Source: Diacronema lutheri (taxonomy: Eukaryota; Haptophyta; Pavlovophyceae; Pavlovales; Pavlovaceae). Taken from it: a DNA stretch of 64,000 bases. How positions within the stretch are numbered: the first letter of the stretch is position 1; each line of letters opens with the position of its first letter. Positions 25,707-35,776 of the stretch are shown piece by piece. The stretch covers positions 124,001 through 188,000 of the forward strand of contig JAGTXO010000020.1 in the NCBI GenBank assembly GCA_019448385.1. Direction: 5' to 3'. A program made the position numbers and the translations under genes. Below the pieces are notes generated by a model that saw nothing but the letters and a program-made list of their open reading frames with translations, did no database searches and was not told the DNA's origin.

Positions 25707-28391
25707 ATGAGCGACGCGCAGCAGGCGCTGCCGGTCGACGTCGCGCAGTTCGTCTCGCTCGCGGTCTCGCAGCTGATCGTTCTCGCCGCGTACTACGCAT
25801 TGTTCGCTCTCCTCCGCTGGCGCCGCGCCGACCTGTTTGCCGGTCACGCGCCCGACGGGCCGATCGCGCGCGCGCGCTCGGTCGCCAGCTGGCTGCGCGA
25901 GGTGGTGCGCGTGGACGAGGAGGTGCTTTACGCCAAGGGTGGCGTCGACGGTGTGCTGCACGCCCGCGCCGCCGCGCTCAATCTCCGCCTCGCCCTCCTC
26001 TTCACGCTGAGCGGCGGGCCGCTGCTGCTCGTGTACGCGCTCGCGCCGCGCGTGCCGACGGCTATCGGCTTCTCGCGCATCGCGCTCACGCACGTGCTCG
26101 AGCCGCCGGTCGAGGCGTGGACGCTGTGGGTGGCGACGACATGCGTCCTCCTCAACACGCTCGTTGCGGTCTACCTCATCGACGCGTTCGACGCGCGCGC
26201 GCACGCGTTTGCGCTCGGCAAGGCGCGTGAGGCGGCCGGTCTCCACCAGTACGCCGCGTGCGTGAGCGACCTGCCAGACGGCGCGGGCGCGCGCGAAGTG
26301 CGCCATTTCTTTGGCGCGATTTTCGGCGACGACGCCATCCTCGGCGTGCACATGGTGCGCGACCACTCGCGCGTGCCCGACGGCGCACCGGACCTGTCCG
26401 GCATGCGCAAGCAAGCGGAGGTCGGCGCGCTGATGCAGAGCGCACCCGCCTCGCCGCCAGCGCAGCCGCAGCCGGGCGCGAGCGTGCGCGCGCGCATCGC
26501 CGCGCTCAGGGCCGAGCGGCTCAGCGTGCGCTCCGGCGTCGCCGCGTATGCCAAGGCGCTCGGCGCGCTCGCCGACGCGGCCGCGGCCGTCGCGGCCGCG
26601 GCCGCGCGAGGCGAGCTGCCGACGGGCGCGCCAGACGTCGAGCGCGGCGCGGGCAGCGGCCCGTGCCGCCTCACGCGCACGGACCCGCGCGTCAAGGCGA
26701 TCGTTGCCAACGAGCGCGCGCGTCACGTGCAGACTGGCCTGGGCGTTGCGCTTCGCGTTCTCCAGCCCGCCGGCGCGCCCGCGGCGGCGGGCGGCGCCGA
26801 CGAGGCGGCGGTGCCGCGCGCGCTCGCCGCGCGCGCCGCTGCCGAGCGCGACACGCGGGACGAGGGCTCCGCGAGCGCGTCAGCGCGCCCACCGCCGCGC
26901 GGCGCGGGCCCACCCGCTGCGGCCACCCGCCCGCCGCTCGCGCCGTGCACCGCGATCGTCGTCTTCGACACGCTCGTGTGCGCGGCGTCGGCGTGCAGCT
27001 GCGCCGTGCACGTGGCCGGCTTGGGCGGGGATGCGCTGACGACGATGTGGACGGTGCAACCGGCGGTCGAGCCTCGCGAGATCCTGTGGCCTGCGCTCGA
27101 GCGCCGCGCGCCAGCGCGCAGCCGCGCGCGGAGCGAGCTCGTGCTTGCGTTCGTCAAGTACGCGCTTTGCATCTTCTGGTCGCTCATCGTCGCGGGCCTC
27201 GCGCTCGCGGTGCAGGCGGTGCTCGCGTTCGTCGGACAGCTGCCGTCGGCGGCCGTGCGCGCGCTCGTGCAGGTCGTCTCGGGTGTCGTGCCCGTCGTGC
27301 TCGCGAGCCTTCTTCTCGGCCTCATGGCGCCAATCCTGCGCGCCCTCCACGTGTCGCTCGGCGGCGTTTGGTCCGAGTCACACGCGGGCGCGCGCGTGCA
27401 GGCGGACTATTCGACGTTCCTCACGGTCGTCGCCTTCTTCGCGCCGATGCTCGCCACGTCAGTCTGGTCGGCGGTGCTGCAGCTGGGCGAGTCGCCTTTG
27501 TCAATCTTCCCGCTCCTCGCAGGTGCCGTGCCGTTCTCGGCGTACGGCCTCGTCTCCCTCGTGCTGCTCAAGGCGGTGGGCAGCGCGCTCTCGATGAGCA
27601 ACGTCGTACCCGCGCTCGTGCGCCTCGTCAAGGAGCGGCTCGGCCTCGCGGGCACGCCGTTTGCGCGCGCCGAGCTCGCGCGCGCGCCGCCCAAGGGCGA
27701 GGTCGTGCGCGCGTGTTGGCACTCGTGGGTGCAGCTCGTCCTCTTCGTATACGCGCCGATCGCGCCGATCGCCGCGCCCTTCTGCGCGCTCTTCTTCGCC
27801 GTCGGCCTTCTCGACGCCAAGCTTGACGCAGCCGTCCTCTGCCGATCCCATTTCGACTCGAACGGCCTCCTCGCGACCGTGACGTCACGCCTCGCCGCGC
27901 GCAACGTCTTGATCGCGTGCGTCGTGCACATCGCCGTCCTCGGCCTCGCGGGCACGAGTGGCGAATTCTGGCACGTCCTTCTCCTCGCGCCACTGCCACC
28001 GATCGCCATCGCCGGCGTGTCGCGCGTCCGCGCGCGCGCGGCGCGCGGGCTGCACGGCGCGGCGTGCGGACGGCTCCCGCTCGGCGACGCTGCGGCGCTC
28101 GACGCATGCCGGCCGCGAGCGCAGGTGCGCGACGCGCATAGGGTCTTCGCCGACTTCCTCAAGGCGTGGGAGCCGCCGTGCGGCGCGGACGAGGGCGGCG
28201 ACGAGCTCCTAGGCTCGCCGCTGCTCGCGCACGCCGGGGCACACGTCGACGTGGGCGCAGAGGCGGCCGCCGACCCGAGCGACGGCGCGGAGCGCCAGGC
28301 GCGGCTGTGGCGCTGGTTGCGTCGCTACGAGACGCCCGCTGCGGTCATCTTTCCCGCCAGCGGCGCGGCAGGCGGGTCGTCGGCCGCGTGA
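25707..28391 (+). CDS. OSCA/CSC1/TMEM63-family mechanosensitive cation channel
   Basis: Single-exon protein of 894 residues from the ATG at 25707. It has an N-terminal hydrophobic helix (SLAVSQLIVLAAYYALFAL), two more helices before residue 170, a long cytosolic segment with a small RNA-recognition-like fold (IFGDDAILGVHMVRDHS), then the seven-helix DUF221 region. The family marks at the junction are TAIVVFDTLVCAASAC (FVSFKTR position) and EPREILWPAL (APEPRDVYWRNL position), followed by helices around residues 475-780. Members are calcium-permeable channels opened by membrane tension or hyperosmolarity in plasma or organelle membranes. Length is in the usual range. A tandem 27 kb region of Ala/Arg-rich frames on the other strand is antisense shadow. 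Confidence 0.82.
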   Translation: MSDAQQALPVDVAQFVSLAVSQLIVLAAYYALFALLRWRRADLFAGHAPDGPIARARSVASWLREVVRVDEEVLYAKGGVDGVLHARAAALNLRLALLFTLSGGPLLLVYALAPRVPTAIGFSRIALTHVLEPPVEAWTLWVATTCVLLNTLVAVYLIDAFDARAHAFALGKAREAAGLHQYAACVSDLPDGAGAREVRHFFGAIFGDDAILGVHMVRDHSRVPDGAPDLSGMRKQAEVGALMQSAPASPPAQPQPGASVRARIAALRAERLSVRSGVAAYAKALGALADAAAAVAAAAARGELPTGAPDVERGAGSGPCRLTRTDPRVKAIVANERARHVQTGLGVALRVLQPAGAPAAAGGADEAAVPRALAARAAAERDTRDEGSASASARPPPRGAGPPAAATRPPLAPCTAIVVFDTLVCAASACSCAVHVAGLGGDALTTMWTVQPAVEPREILWPALERRAPARSRARSELVLAFVKYALCIFWSLIVAGLALAVQAVLAFVGQLPSAAVRALVQVVSGVVPVVLASLLLGLMAPILRALHVSLGGVWSESHAGARVQADYSTFLTVVAFFAPMLATSVWSAVLQLGESPLSIFPLLAGAVPFSAYGLVSLVLLKAVGSALSMSNVVPALVRLVKERLGLAGTPFARAELARAPPKGEVVRACWHSWVQLVLFVYAPIAPIAAPFCALFFAVGLLDAKLDAAVLCRSHFDSNGLLATVTSRLAARNVLIACVVHIAVLGLAGTSGEFWHVLLLAPLPPIAIAGVSRVRARAARGLHGAACGRLPLGDAAALDACRPRAQVRDAHRVFADFLKAWEPPCGADEGGDELLGSPLLAHAGAHVDVGAEAAADPSDGAERQARLWRWLRRYETPAAVIFPASGAAGGSSAA

Positions 28392-28567
28392 GTCCCGCAT
28401 CTGACGAGCGACTCGGCCCGGCACCGCGTCGAGCGCGTGCCAATGTGGGGTCGCGCTTTGCCTTGGGCTGCGGCAGAATCTCATGCCTGTCACGCAGCGC
28501 GCGCGCGCACCTGGCGCGTTGCGGCCGGTACACGTCGCGGCGTCACCATTGCCACCATGTCACACGT

Positions 28568-31500
28568 TCAGACGTCACGCACTGCACCAAGAGTGAGCGC
28601 ATCGATGTACAGGCGCTCTCGCGCGCCCCTTCGCTCGCGCTGAATGGCAGCTGCGCGCGCTTCCGCCCTGTCCACCCACGCGAGCAGCCGTTGCGCGAGC
28701 TGCTCGCGCTCGTGTCGCGCACCAGCGGGCACACGCAGCTGCAGCTGCGCGCACACGCGCTGCACGTCCGCCGCGCCTAGACGCTCGCCCAGACTGCTCT
28801 CCGGCAGGTCGACGCTTGGGCCCGCTCGTCGGTTCCGGCCACCGGCCACGGACCTGCCGTCCGCTCGCCGCGCGTGCGCGCCGTTCGCCTCGGCATGGGT
28901 GCATGCGTCGGCGGCCGCGGGTGGCGCGGCCTCGGCGTCTGCCTTCGCGGGCGGGCCCGTCGTCGGCGGCGCGCACGCCGGCGCGCACGCCTGAGAGAGC
29001 TGTCCGCCGTCCAGCACGCTCGACCGATCGGCGGGCTCGGTGGCCACCGCGTCCGCCGCGAAGAGCGCGCTCGCGCGCTCGGCGCGCGCCGCGCGATGCG
29101 CGTCAAGCGCGCGCGCAAAGGTGACGGCATGCTGCCCTGCGCTTGCGCGACCGTGCGGCGCGAGGAGCGGCACGCGAAAGAGGGCGTGCTCGACGCGCGA
29201 CGTGCAGATGAACGCGCTCGCGCTGAACGTGTCGATGCCGAGCAGCTGCCAGCACGGCTCGTCGTCGTCGCGTGCCGAGTCCGCTGGAGCGACGCGCGCC
29301 GCCAGACGGCGGGATGCGAGAGCAGGGGCAGGGCAGGGTGGAACGGGCGGGGGGCACGCAAGGGGTCAAGGCAGGCCCGGAGGGGGCGAGAGCAGGGGCA
29401 GGGCAGGGTGGAACGGGCGGGGGGCACGCAAAGGGTCAAGGCAGGCCCGGAGGGGGCGAGAGCAGGGGCAGGGTGGAACGGGCGGGGGGCACGCAAAGGG
29501 TCAAGGCAGGCCCGGAGGGGGCGAGAGCAGGGGCAGGGCAGGGTGGAACGGGCGGGGGGCACGCAAGGGGTCAAGGCAGGCCCGGAGGGGGCGAGAGCAG
29601 GGGCAGGGTGGAACGGGCGGGGGGCACGCAAAGGGTCAAGGCAGGCCCGGAGGGGGCGAGTGCAGGGGCAGGATGGAACGGGCGGGGGGCACGCAAAGGG
29701 TCAAGGCAGGCCCGGAGGGGGCGAGAGCAGGGGCAGGGTGGAACGGGCGGGGGGCACGCAAAGGTCAAGGCAGGCCCGGAGGGGGCGAGAGCAGGGGCAG
29801 GGTGGAACGGGCGGGGGGCACGCAAAGGGTCAAGGCAGGCCCGGAGGGGGCGCATGTCACACGGAGGTCGAAGCGCGGGGCGCGCGCCCGCCCGCACCAA
29901 AAGCAGCGGCGAGATCAACCCGCTCGAGCAGCGCTGCACGCGCCAGATATGCGCCACTGGCAGGCCATCCCGGCGCAGGGCGTGCAAGCTGGCCAAGCCG
30001 CACGACGTGCCCCGCCTCCGCCGACGCGCACACCACCGCCTCGACCAGCAGCAGCAGCACGTGCGCGCGCTCGCACGCGGTCAGCGCGTCGTACGCGCGG
30101 GCGCAGCGCGCGCGGGCATCGGCCGCGTGCGGGGGCTCGGCCAAGCCCGCGCCGAGCGCGCGCCGCGCCGCGCCATCGTCAGCCGCGTCGAGCAGCGCGC
30201 GCAATGCGGGGCTGGCGACCGCCCCACCCTCGCCCGTCACCCAATCGAACGCGCCCGCGCACAGCGCGCTCGCTTCAGCAGCGCGCGGCGTGGCGGTGTG
30301 CGTGGCCGAGCGGCGCGTCGCGGGACCGCGCGCGCCGCCGGCTGATAAGGCCGCCGAATCGACCTCGCGCGCCGCCGGGTCGGGCACGCCGGCGCCACCT
30401 TCCGCTGCTCTCAGCATGGCGGCGTCATCGCCCGCTGTGCCGTTCAACGCGCTCATGCCGTGCGGCGGGTCCGCCTCTCCAGTGCCACCGAGCGCGAGCC
30501 TTCGCATCTCGGCGGCGCGGAACTCCTCCAGAAACGCGCAGATCCCGGCACACACCCGATCGTAGAGCGCGCGCGCGGCTGCGCGGCGCGCGCCGGCGGG
30601 CGGCGCCGGTGGCGGCGCCGTGTTCTTCGCCGCCGCCGGGGTGGCGGCCGGTGGCGCGCAACGCACGGCGTGCGCGCGCGGCGGCCCATAGTGCGCGCCG
30701 CCGACTCGTCCGCCCTCATCCTCACTCGCCGCCGCGCCGAGCTCGGCAGCGTGCACGAGCAGCGCGCTGTGCACGCGTACCCACAGAGACGAGACGCGCG
30801 GCACGAGAAGCGCACCTTCGAGGTCCGCAAGCGTTGGCGGCCCGGTGCTGCCGGCCGCGCCGAGCGGCGCGGGCTGCGTCGAGGCAGCGCGCCCGTGCTC
30901 GGGCGCGGGCGGCGGCGCGGCGACCGGCAAGCCCGCAGCCTCCCAACCGCCGCCGACCGCCAGGCCGAGGCGTGGCGCGATCGCGAGCAGCGCGACCGCC
31001 GCGGCGACGAGCTCGACCGAGTGCTCGAGCGCCGCGCGCTCGACGGCGGGCAGCGCGCCGCTCGCCCATGCCTCGGCGCGAGTCGTAACAGCTGAGCGCT
31101 CGTCGCGCGCGCGCCGCTCGCGCGCAGCCTCGTCCGCTGCGTGCTGCCGCAAGAGCGCCTCCCACGTGCTGCTCGCGCCGGCGCGCACCGCCTTGCTTGC
31201 GCGCGACGAGCGTCGGACGTACGCATCGATCTCGCGCTCGGCGGGCGCGGCTACGTCGCGTGCGTCCGCGTCGGCGTCGAAGGGCGCGTCGAGTCCGAAT
31301 GGGCGAGCGTCGAGGCCCAGCGTGGCGCGCAGCCGCATCGGCAGCAGCTGCAGACTCAACTCAAGCTGCTGGTCCACCCTGAGCGCGGCGCGAGAAACTG
31401 ACGAGCCGGCCGGGTCGCCGTAGATCGAGTAGGTCCGTGCGAGCAGCGAGCGGACGTCGCGCACGAACGGCGCGAGCGCAGCATATTCGCTGTGCGTCAC

Positions 31501-32045
31501 GCGGCGCACGATGCCGCCGAGTGTCGGACGCGCGAGCTCAAGCTGTGCGCGCGCGCGGTCGGGCGGGCGCGCGGCGTGCGATGGGGTCATTGCCGGGCGG
31601 CGGGGTGTGAACAGCGTACGCGGCGCGGCGCGTGTCGGCGTGCGCCGTGTGCTGCTCGCGGCTGCGCGCGTACGGCGCTGCCTTCCAGCCGCGCCTCTGC
31701 GTCGGTCGAATCGACGGAGAGCAACAGCAGCGCGGATGCGGGCGGTGAGCCGATGGCCGCGAGGATCCGCAAGGCCGTGGCGTTCGTTTCGTCCAGCTCG
31801 AGCCCGGCCGGCACGTTGAGCACCCATTCGGGCGACGGCGGCGCGGCGAGCGCGTCGCCTAGCGCGCCCTGCGACGCGCCGCCTGCGCTCGCGCACGACG
31901 CGTGCGCCGCCGAAGGGGGCGCGCTATCTGCCTTGGTGCGCTTGGCGGGCGGATCGGCAGTGCCTGCCGGGTTGTACTCGAGCTCGATCACGTCTCCGCG
32001 GCAGAGCGCGTGGTAGTCGATTCTCGCACCGCGTTGTGGCCGCAT
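28568..32045 (-). CDS. Large unknown protein with C-terminal SAP-like motif, three exons
   Basis: Modelled as three minus-strand exons, 32045-31674, 31542-29898 and 29283-28568, giving 910 residues. The first junction joins LEGSA to LELARPTLGG in phase; the second joins LAAAF to an acidic segment DDDEPCWQLLGIDTFSASAF. The protein is otherwise unrecognised: an N-terminal small beta-rich part (RGDVIELEYNP), helical segments with SSTWEALLRQHAADEA, Ala/Pro linkers, and a C-terminal stretch DVQRVCAQLQLRVPAGARHE that fits a SAP-like helix-turn-helix. A second ATG at 31590 would begin a shorter gene overlapping the preceding frame's stop by four bases, which is why a single spliced gene is preferred. 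The second intron is a minisatellite. Confidence 0.5.
29316..29852 (-). repeat. Intronic minisatellite, 8 copies of 65-70 bp
   Basis: Eight head-to-tail copies of a G-rich unit (AGAGCAGGGGCAGGGCAGGG and on) fill the intron 29284-29897. Copies are 70 bp or 65 bp long, the difference being one GGGCA block; a few single-base variants occur. Reading frames through it are an artefact of its length. Confidence 0.95.
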
Positions 32046-32085
32046 GGAGCGCGAGAGAAATTGAAAAAAAGAAAATACTAAAAAA
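32046..32085. promoter_or_regulatory. A-rich divergent promoter of only 40 bp
   Basis: Between start codons 32045 (minus) and 32086 (plus) lies AAATTGAAAAAAAGAAAATA-like sequence, the full spacer. If both start codons are right, transcription starts must overlap or leaders are nearly absent. Confidence 0.45.
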
Positions 32086-32727
32086 ATGGCCTCCATAATC
32101 CTGTTCGTCGTGTCGTGGGCACGGGGAGGCGCGTCGGGCGCCGGCCACGCGCACCCGCGGTGCGTGCCGCAGCTTGCCGTGAAAGCGCAGGCGTTGGCCG
32201 ACCAGCTCGCTGACATTGAGCGGCGCGCCATGTCCGCGTCCGAAGCGTGGGACGCGGTTGCGACGGACTTCCTCGCGCCAGACCTCGCGGACGCGGTGAC
32301 GCAGCGGCTCGGCCTGCTGTCCAACGTTGGCGCGGTGCGAGTAGGCGGGTACCCAGGCGGTCGGCGCGCCCTCTTTGTCCTCACCCACCCCGACCTCGTC
32401 GACAGCGTCGTGCCCTCGGAGCACGCGACGCTCTTCCGCGTGCACGCCGACCTTGGCCGCTCGCCGCCGTTGCCAAACGTGCTCGTCAACGTGGGCGTGC
32501 AGCTCGCATCGGTGGGCGACGTGCTCGTGGAAGACAGCGACACGGCTTTCATCGTCGTCGCGGCGGGCTCGGCCAAGGTCGTCAAGCGCCTGCTTCCAAA
32601 GGGCCTGCTCGCCCCGGGCGGCGGCGCAGTGACGATCGACGAGGTCGTCGACGGCGGTGCCGGCATTCGCGGCGAGCCGGTGGAGGTCGAGGTCCAGCGC
32701 GTTGACACGCGCGCACAGAATCGGTGA
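32086..32727 (+). CDS. YlmH/photosystem II S4-family-like protein, S4 domain not seen
   Basis: Single-exon protein of 213 residues. After a short leader it shows VRVGGYPGGRRALFVLTHPD, then a stretch NVLVNVGVQLASVGDVLVED, then FIVVAAGSAKVVKRLL. This order matches the YlmH-like family (GGY-AER, H-D-LGA-LG-GI-RE-VGDI, then a strand pair), an RNA-binding family whose plastid member is called photosystem II S4-domain protein. The usual C-terminal S4 RNA-binding domain is not present before the stop; a further exon is possible but none is convincing. Plastid location is inferred from the family. Confidence 0.5.
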   Translation: MASIILFVVSWARGGASGAGHAHPRCVPQLAVKAQALADQLADIERRAMSASEAWDAVATDFLAPDLADAVTQRLGLLSNVGAVRVGGYPGGRRALFVLTHPDLVDSVVPSEHATLFRVHADLGRSPPLPNVLVNVGVQLASVGDVLVEDSDTAFIVVAAGSAKVVKRLLPKGLLAPGGGAVTIDEVVDGGAGIRGEPVEVEVQRVDTRAQNR

Positions 32728-32807
32728 CGGCAACAGCCAAGATTGCCATTCTTTGGTCTGAGACGTGACTGCGCCCTGCCGACACCCTCCGGCCTCCACA
32801 GGCAAAA

Positions 32808-33929
32808 ATGGTCGGCGGCGCGGCCTTGGCGGTCGGAGTCGCCTTCGTGCTCGCATGGCTCGCGCTGCGCGCCTTTTCGGAGGCGATCGTAGCCTATCTC
32901 TTCGAGTCGCATGCCTCGGCAAACGCACGACGTTCACGCTACCCGCCCGGCCAGCACGACCGGCCGACGCCGGCGATCGAGCCGCCCGAGCATCGGCGAG
33001 AGATTCACGAGTCGTGGGCCTTCCACAAGCTGCCGGACGGTCGGCGCCTGTGGTGGCAGCGCCTGCTCCCCGACGGCCGGCCACGTGCCGTCGTGATCTT
33101 CCTGCATGGCTTCGAGGACCACAGCTCCTTCTCGCTGTACAACACAGCGCGCGCATTCGCGGAGCACACGGGCTGCGTCGCGCTGCTCGTCGACCAGCCG
33201 GGCCACGGCCGCTCGGACGGCCTGCACGCGCTCGTGCCGGATTGGACGACGCACCTTATTGCGATCGAGCACTGGTGCGACACCGTGTGTGCTCCGGAGC
33301 GCCGCGCGCACGCGCCGTCGGCCGGCCACGCCGACGCTGGCGCGGAGGAGCCGCTGCCGCTGTTTGCGTTCGGCTCGTCGATGGGCGGCGCGATCGCCGT
33401 CTCGCTCGCGATGCGTCGCCCGGACTTCTTCTCCGGACTGATGCTGATCGCGCCCATGGTCCGCCTGGCCGAAGGCCTCCGCCCGCGGCCGCACGTTGCC
33501 GTGGCGCTGCGCCTTCTCGCGGCCGTGCCCGTGCTCTGCGACCTCGCGCTCATACCGCGCTCCGACCGCACACGCCTTAATTACGCAGCGGCCGCGACGT
33601 GGCGGCTCGACGAGCACCTCGAGCGCAATGGCCTCGCCTACATGGGCAGGACGCGCATGCGCACGGCGCGCGCGCTTCTCGCGGCGACCGACGCCATCTC
33701 GTCGCACATGGAGGCGCTGCGCACGCCCTTCCTCGTGTTGCACGGCACTCAGGACAAGACGACCGCGCCCGAGATGAGCAAGGAGCTCGTGCGGCGCGCA
33801 CAAAGCACCGACCGCGCGTGCGAGCTCGTCGAGGGCGCGACGCACGGGCTGCACTACGGCGAGGACGCGGAGGTGATGCTACGCGTGCACTGGCGTCTGT
33901 TCATGTGGCTGGACGCGCACTGTGCGTGA
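32808..33929 (+). CDS. Alpha/beta hydrolase, monoglyceride-lipase-like
   Basis: Single-exon protein of 373 residues with an N-terminal membrane helix (AALAVGVAFVLAWLALRAF). The hydrolase parts are in order: oxyanion HG in VVIFLHGFEDHSSF, LLVDQPGHGRSDG, nucleophile elbow FGSSMGGAIA (Ser near residue 198), catalytic Asp in LHGTQDKTTAPE and His in ATHGLHYGED. This is the serine aminopeptidase S33/Hydrolase_4 type, which in eukaryotes includes monoglyceride lipase, cleaving monoacylglycerols or lysophospholipids at membranes. The substrate cannot be told from sequence. Confidence 0.85.
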   Translation: MVGGAALAVGVAFVLAWLALRAFSEAIVAYLFESHASANARRSRYPPGQHDRPTPAIEPPEHRREIHESWAFHKLPDGRRLWWQRLLPDGRPRAVVIFLHGFEDHSSFSLYNTARAFAEHTGCVALLVDQPGHGRSDGLHALVPDWTTHLIAIEHWCDTVCAPERRAHAPSAGHADAGAEEPLPLFAFGSSMGGAIAVSLAMRRPDFFSGLMLIAPMVRLAEGLRPRPHVAVALRLLAAVPVLCDLALIPRSDRTRLNYAAAATWRLDEHLERNGLAYMGRTRMRTARALLAATDAISSHMEALRTPFLVLHGTQDKTTAPEMSKELVRRAQSTDRACELVEGATHGLHYGEDAEVMLRVHWRLFMWLDAHCA

Positions 33930-34007
33930 CCAAAAAGGCCAAAAACCTAAAAAAGGCGTGACTCACTCCATCGTGTTTAAAAGTCGGAGTCCGCCATCGT
34001 GTGCGGC

Positions 34008-34373
34008 ATGCAGGCGCTCACGGCGGTCTTCACCGGCGCGGCGCTGGGCGCTGCCGGGACGTACCAGATGTACCACGCGGTGTGGAAGAGCAGAGACAAG
34101 GTCGCGGAACAGTCGTCGCTTTACGTCCAGCAGCACGACCCCACCGGCAGGCAGGTGAGAGACGGCGCGCCCTCCTTGACCCGCCGCGCGAGTTCGAGTG
34201 ACGCGCGCTGCCGCGCAAATCCCGCGCCACCCCTGCGGCTCCCGCGATTGCAGCTCCCGCCCAAGCGGCTGCACGAGGAGGTCTCGCGCAACTTCACCGA
34301 CCGCTGGAACAAAGGCGTGCTCGGTCTGCACAGCATGCTCGTCGACATGCTCAGTTCGGCGCAGCAGCGCTGA
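34008..34373 (+). CDS. Small one-helix membrane protein, possibly mitochondrial
   Basis: Two exons, 34008-34154 and 34254-34373, encode 88 residues. The intron (99 bp, GTGAGA to TTGCAG) is a multiple of three without stops, so the unspliced frame also stays open. The N-terminus is one hydrophobic Gly/Ala helix (ALTAVFTGAALGAAGTYQMY) and the rest is charged, ending NFTDRWNKGVLGLHSMLVDM. The layout, a Gly-rich helix and then a W-N motif, recalls the small MICOS subunits Mic12/Mic13, but this is only a suggestion. An A-rich stretch (33931-33980) lies upstream. Confidence 0.5.
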   Translation: MQALTAVFTGAALGAAGTYQMYHAVWKSRDKVAEQSSLYVQQHDPTGRQVRDGAPSLTRRASSSDARCRANPAPPLRLPRLQLPPKRLHEEVSRNFTDRWNKGVLGLHSMLVDMLSSAQQR

Positions 34374-34570
34374 GCGGAGAATTACAGCCGATGAGGGCTG
34401 TCCTCTTCACGGCGTCGCGGCGCTTGTGCAGCTGTCTGTGCTCGCCTCTTAAAGGCGGCTAGGTTGCGGTACAGCAGTCGAGGGTGACACGCTGATCGCC
34501 AGAGCGGACCCGCGGTGCGGCAAGGGTACGCGCCGGCGGGCGCGCGCACAGCCTTGCTCGGCTTCGTCGC

Positions 34571-35741
34571 TCAAGGCCGCCTTGCGAGCAGCTCCGCCGA
34601 CTCGTTCTCCTCGTCGGCATCGCCGATCACAAACGGCCCCGCAGTCTTCGCGCCGGCGGTGGCTGTGGCGGGCGGCGGCGCCATGTTGTACTGCGCCATC
34701 GAGATGGAGATGACGCTGAACGCAACGACGACCTGCGGCGTGGGCACTTCGCCAAAGATGACGAGATCGGCGACCATCGTGAGCAGGATCGCGCTCGCAT
34801 GCGCGAAGACTCGCATAATGTTGTCAGAATACTTGAGCAGTGCAGAGATGCACAGGCCGTTGAGTGCGTTGTTCGCGATGACGAGCCACGTCCACTTGTT
34901 GTAGCCCGTGATGAAGCCGGCGGAGAGCAGCTTCTGGTCGTGCATGAGCGCGCCTGCCGCGTTGAAGACGATTCCCCACGCATAGAGCTGCACGTTCTGC
35001 CAGTGGATCGAGTCGGCCATCTTGCCCTTGAGCAGCATCTCCGAGTAGATGCCGCCGAGAGCGGAGAGGAAGCACGAGGCGACCATGAGCAGAAAGCCCC
35101 AGGACGGCGTAGACACGTCCTTCTTCGGGTCGGGCGCCTCGCACGACGGGATCTGCGACGCGGCCGTGCCGCACGCGACGAGCGCGATCGCAAAGTACTG
35201 GTGGAGGTGTAATCGCCGCTTGAGGATCGCCCGGAAGAGCAGGCCGGTGAAGAGGATCTTCAGCTGCGAGATGAGCTGGAAGGTGGTGGGGTGCACGTGC
35301 GTGAGGATCACAAACGTCAGGTTGTTATTCACAAAGTAGATGATCGCCGGGATCGTGTAGTGCACCACGGCGCGCGTCGAGACGGTGCGCGTCGACGCAG
35401 GCTCGGGCGCGGCGAAGACGCCCGAGATGCCGATCTTAATCGCCTCTGCAGCGCGCGCGCGCGCGGCGCGGCGAAGCGTAAGGGCGAGTGCGCCCCGTCC
35501 GCGCGGCGAGCGCGCCAACATCGGCCGGCGTCGCGCGCCGAGGCGCGGCGCGTGCGCGCGCCGGGCACTCACCGGTGAGGAGCGTGGTCGACGGGATGCT
35601 GTAGCTCAAGTGGCCGTGCTCATCCTGCGAGAGCATGACGAGGATCGGCGACAGCGTCATCAGCACCGTCGTCGCGAGGAAGTAGGGCAGCTGCGCGGCC
35701 GAAAGCGTGGCGCTCCCCGGCGCGGGCGCGGCCGTCGCCAT
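34571..35741 (-). CDS. Nucleotide-sugar transporter (SLC35A type)
   Basis: Two exons on the minus strand (35741-35573, 35445-34571) encode 347 residues. The junction reads STTLLT-EAIKIGIS, as in SLC35A proteins. About ten helices are visible, with the family stretch IPAIIYFVNNNLTFV, followed by TFQLISQLKILFTGL, then WGFLLMVASCFLSALGGIYSEMLLK and FAHASAILLTMVADLVIFGE. These transporters exchange UDP-galactose, UDP-GlcNAc or CMP-sialic acid for the nucleoside monophosphate across the Golgi membrane. Which sugar is carried cannot be read. The start is only 35 bp from the start of the divergent surface-protein gene, which may need Golgi glycosylation. Confidence 0.88.
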
Positions 35742-35776
35742 CGCCGCTCACAGCGACCGCGCGCGGGATTTGCAGG

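Noticed and set aside
29316-29852. CRISPR-like array
   Set aside because: Units are contiguous with no unique spacers, and the array lies inside an intron of a eukaryotic gene; it is a minisatellite.
31587-31590. Two separate genes overlapping by ATGA, operon-like
   Set aside because: A GTACGC-to-CACAG intron joins the two frames in phase, and overlapping cistrons are not expected in nuclear DNA, so one spliced gene is preferred.
34155-34253. Coding continuation of the small membrane protein through 33 extra codons
   Set aside because: The segment has GT-AG ends and Arg/Pro/Ser-rich composition unlike its flanks, so it is treated as an intron of length divisible by three.
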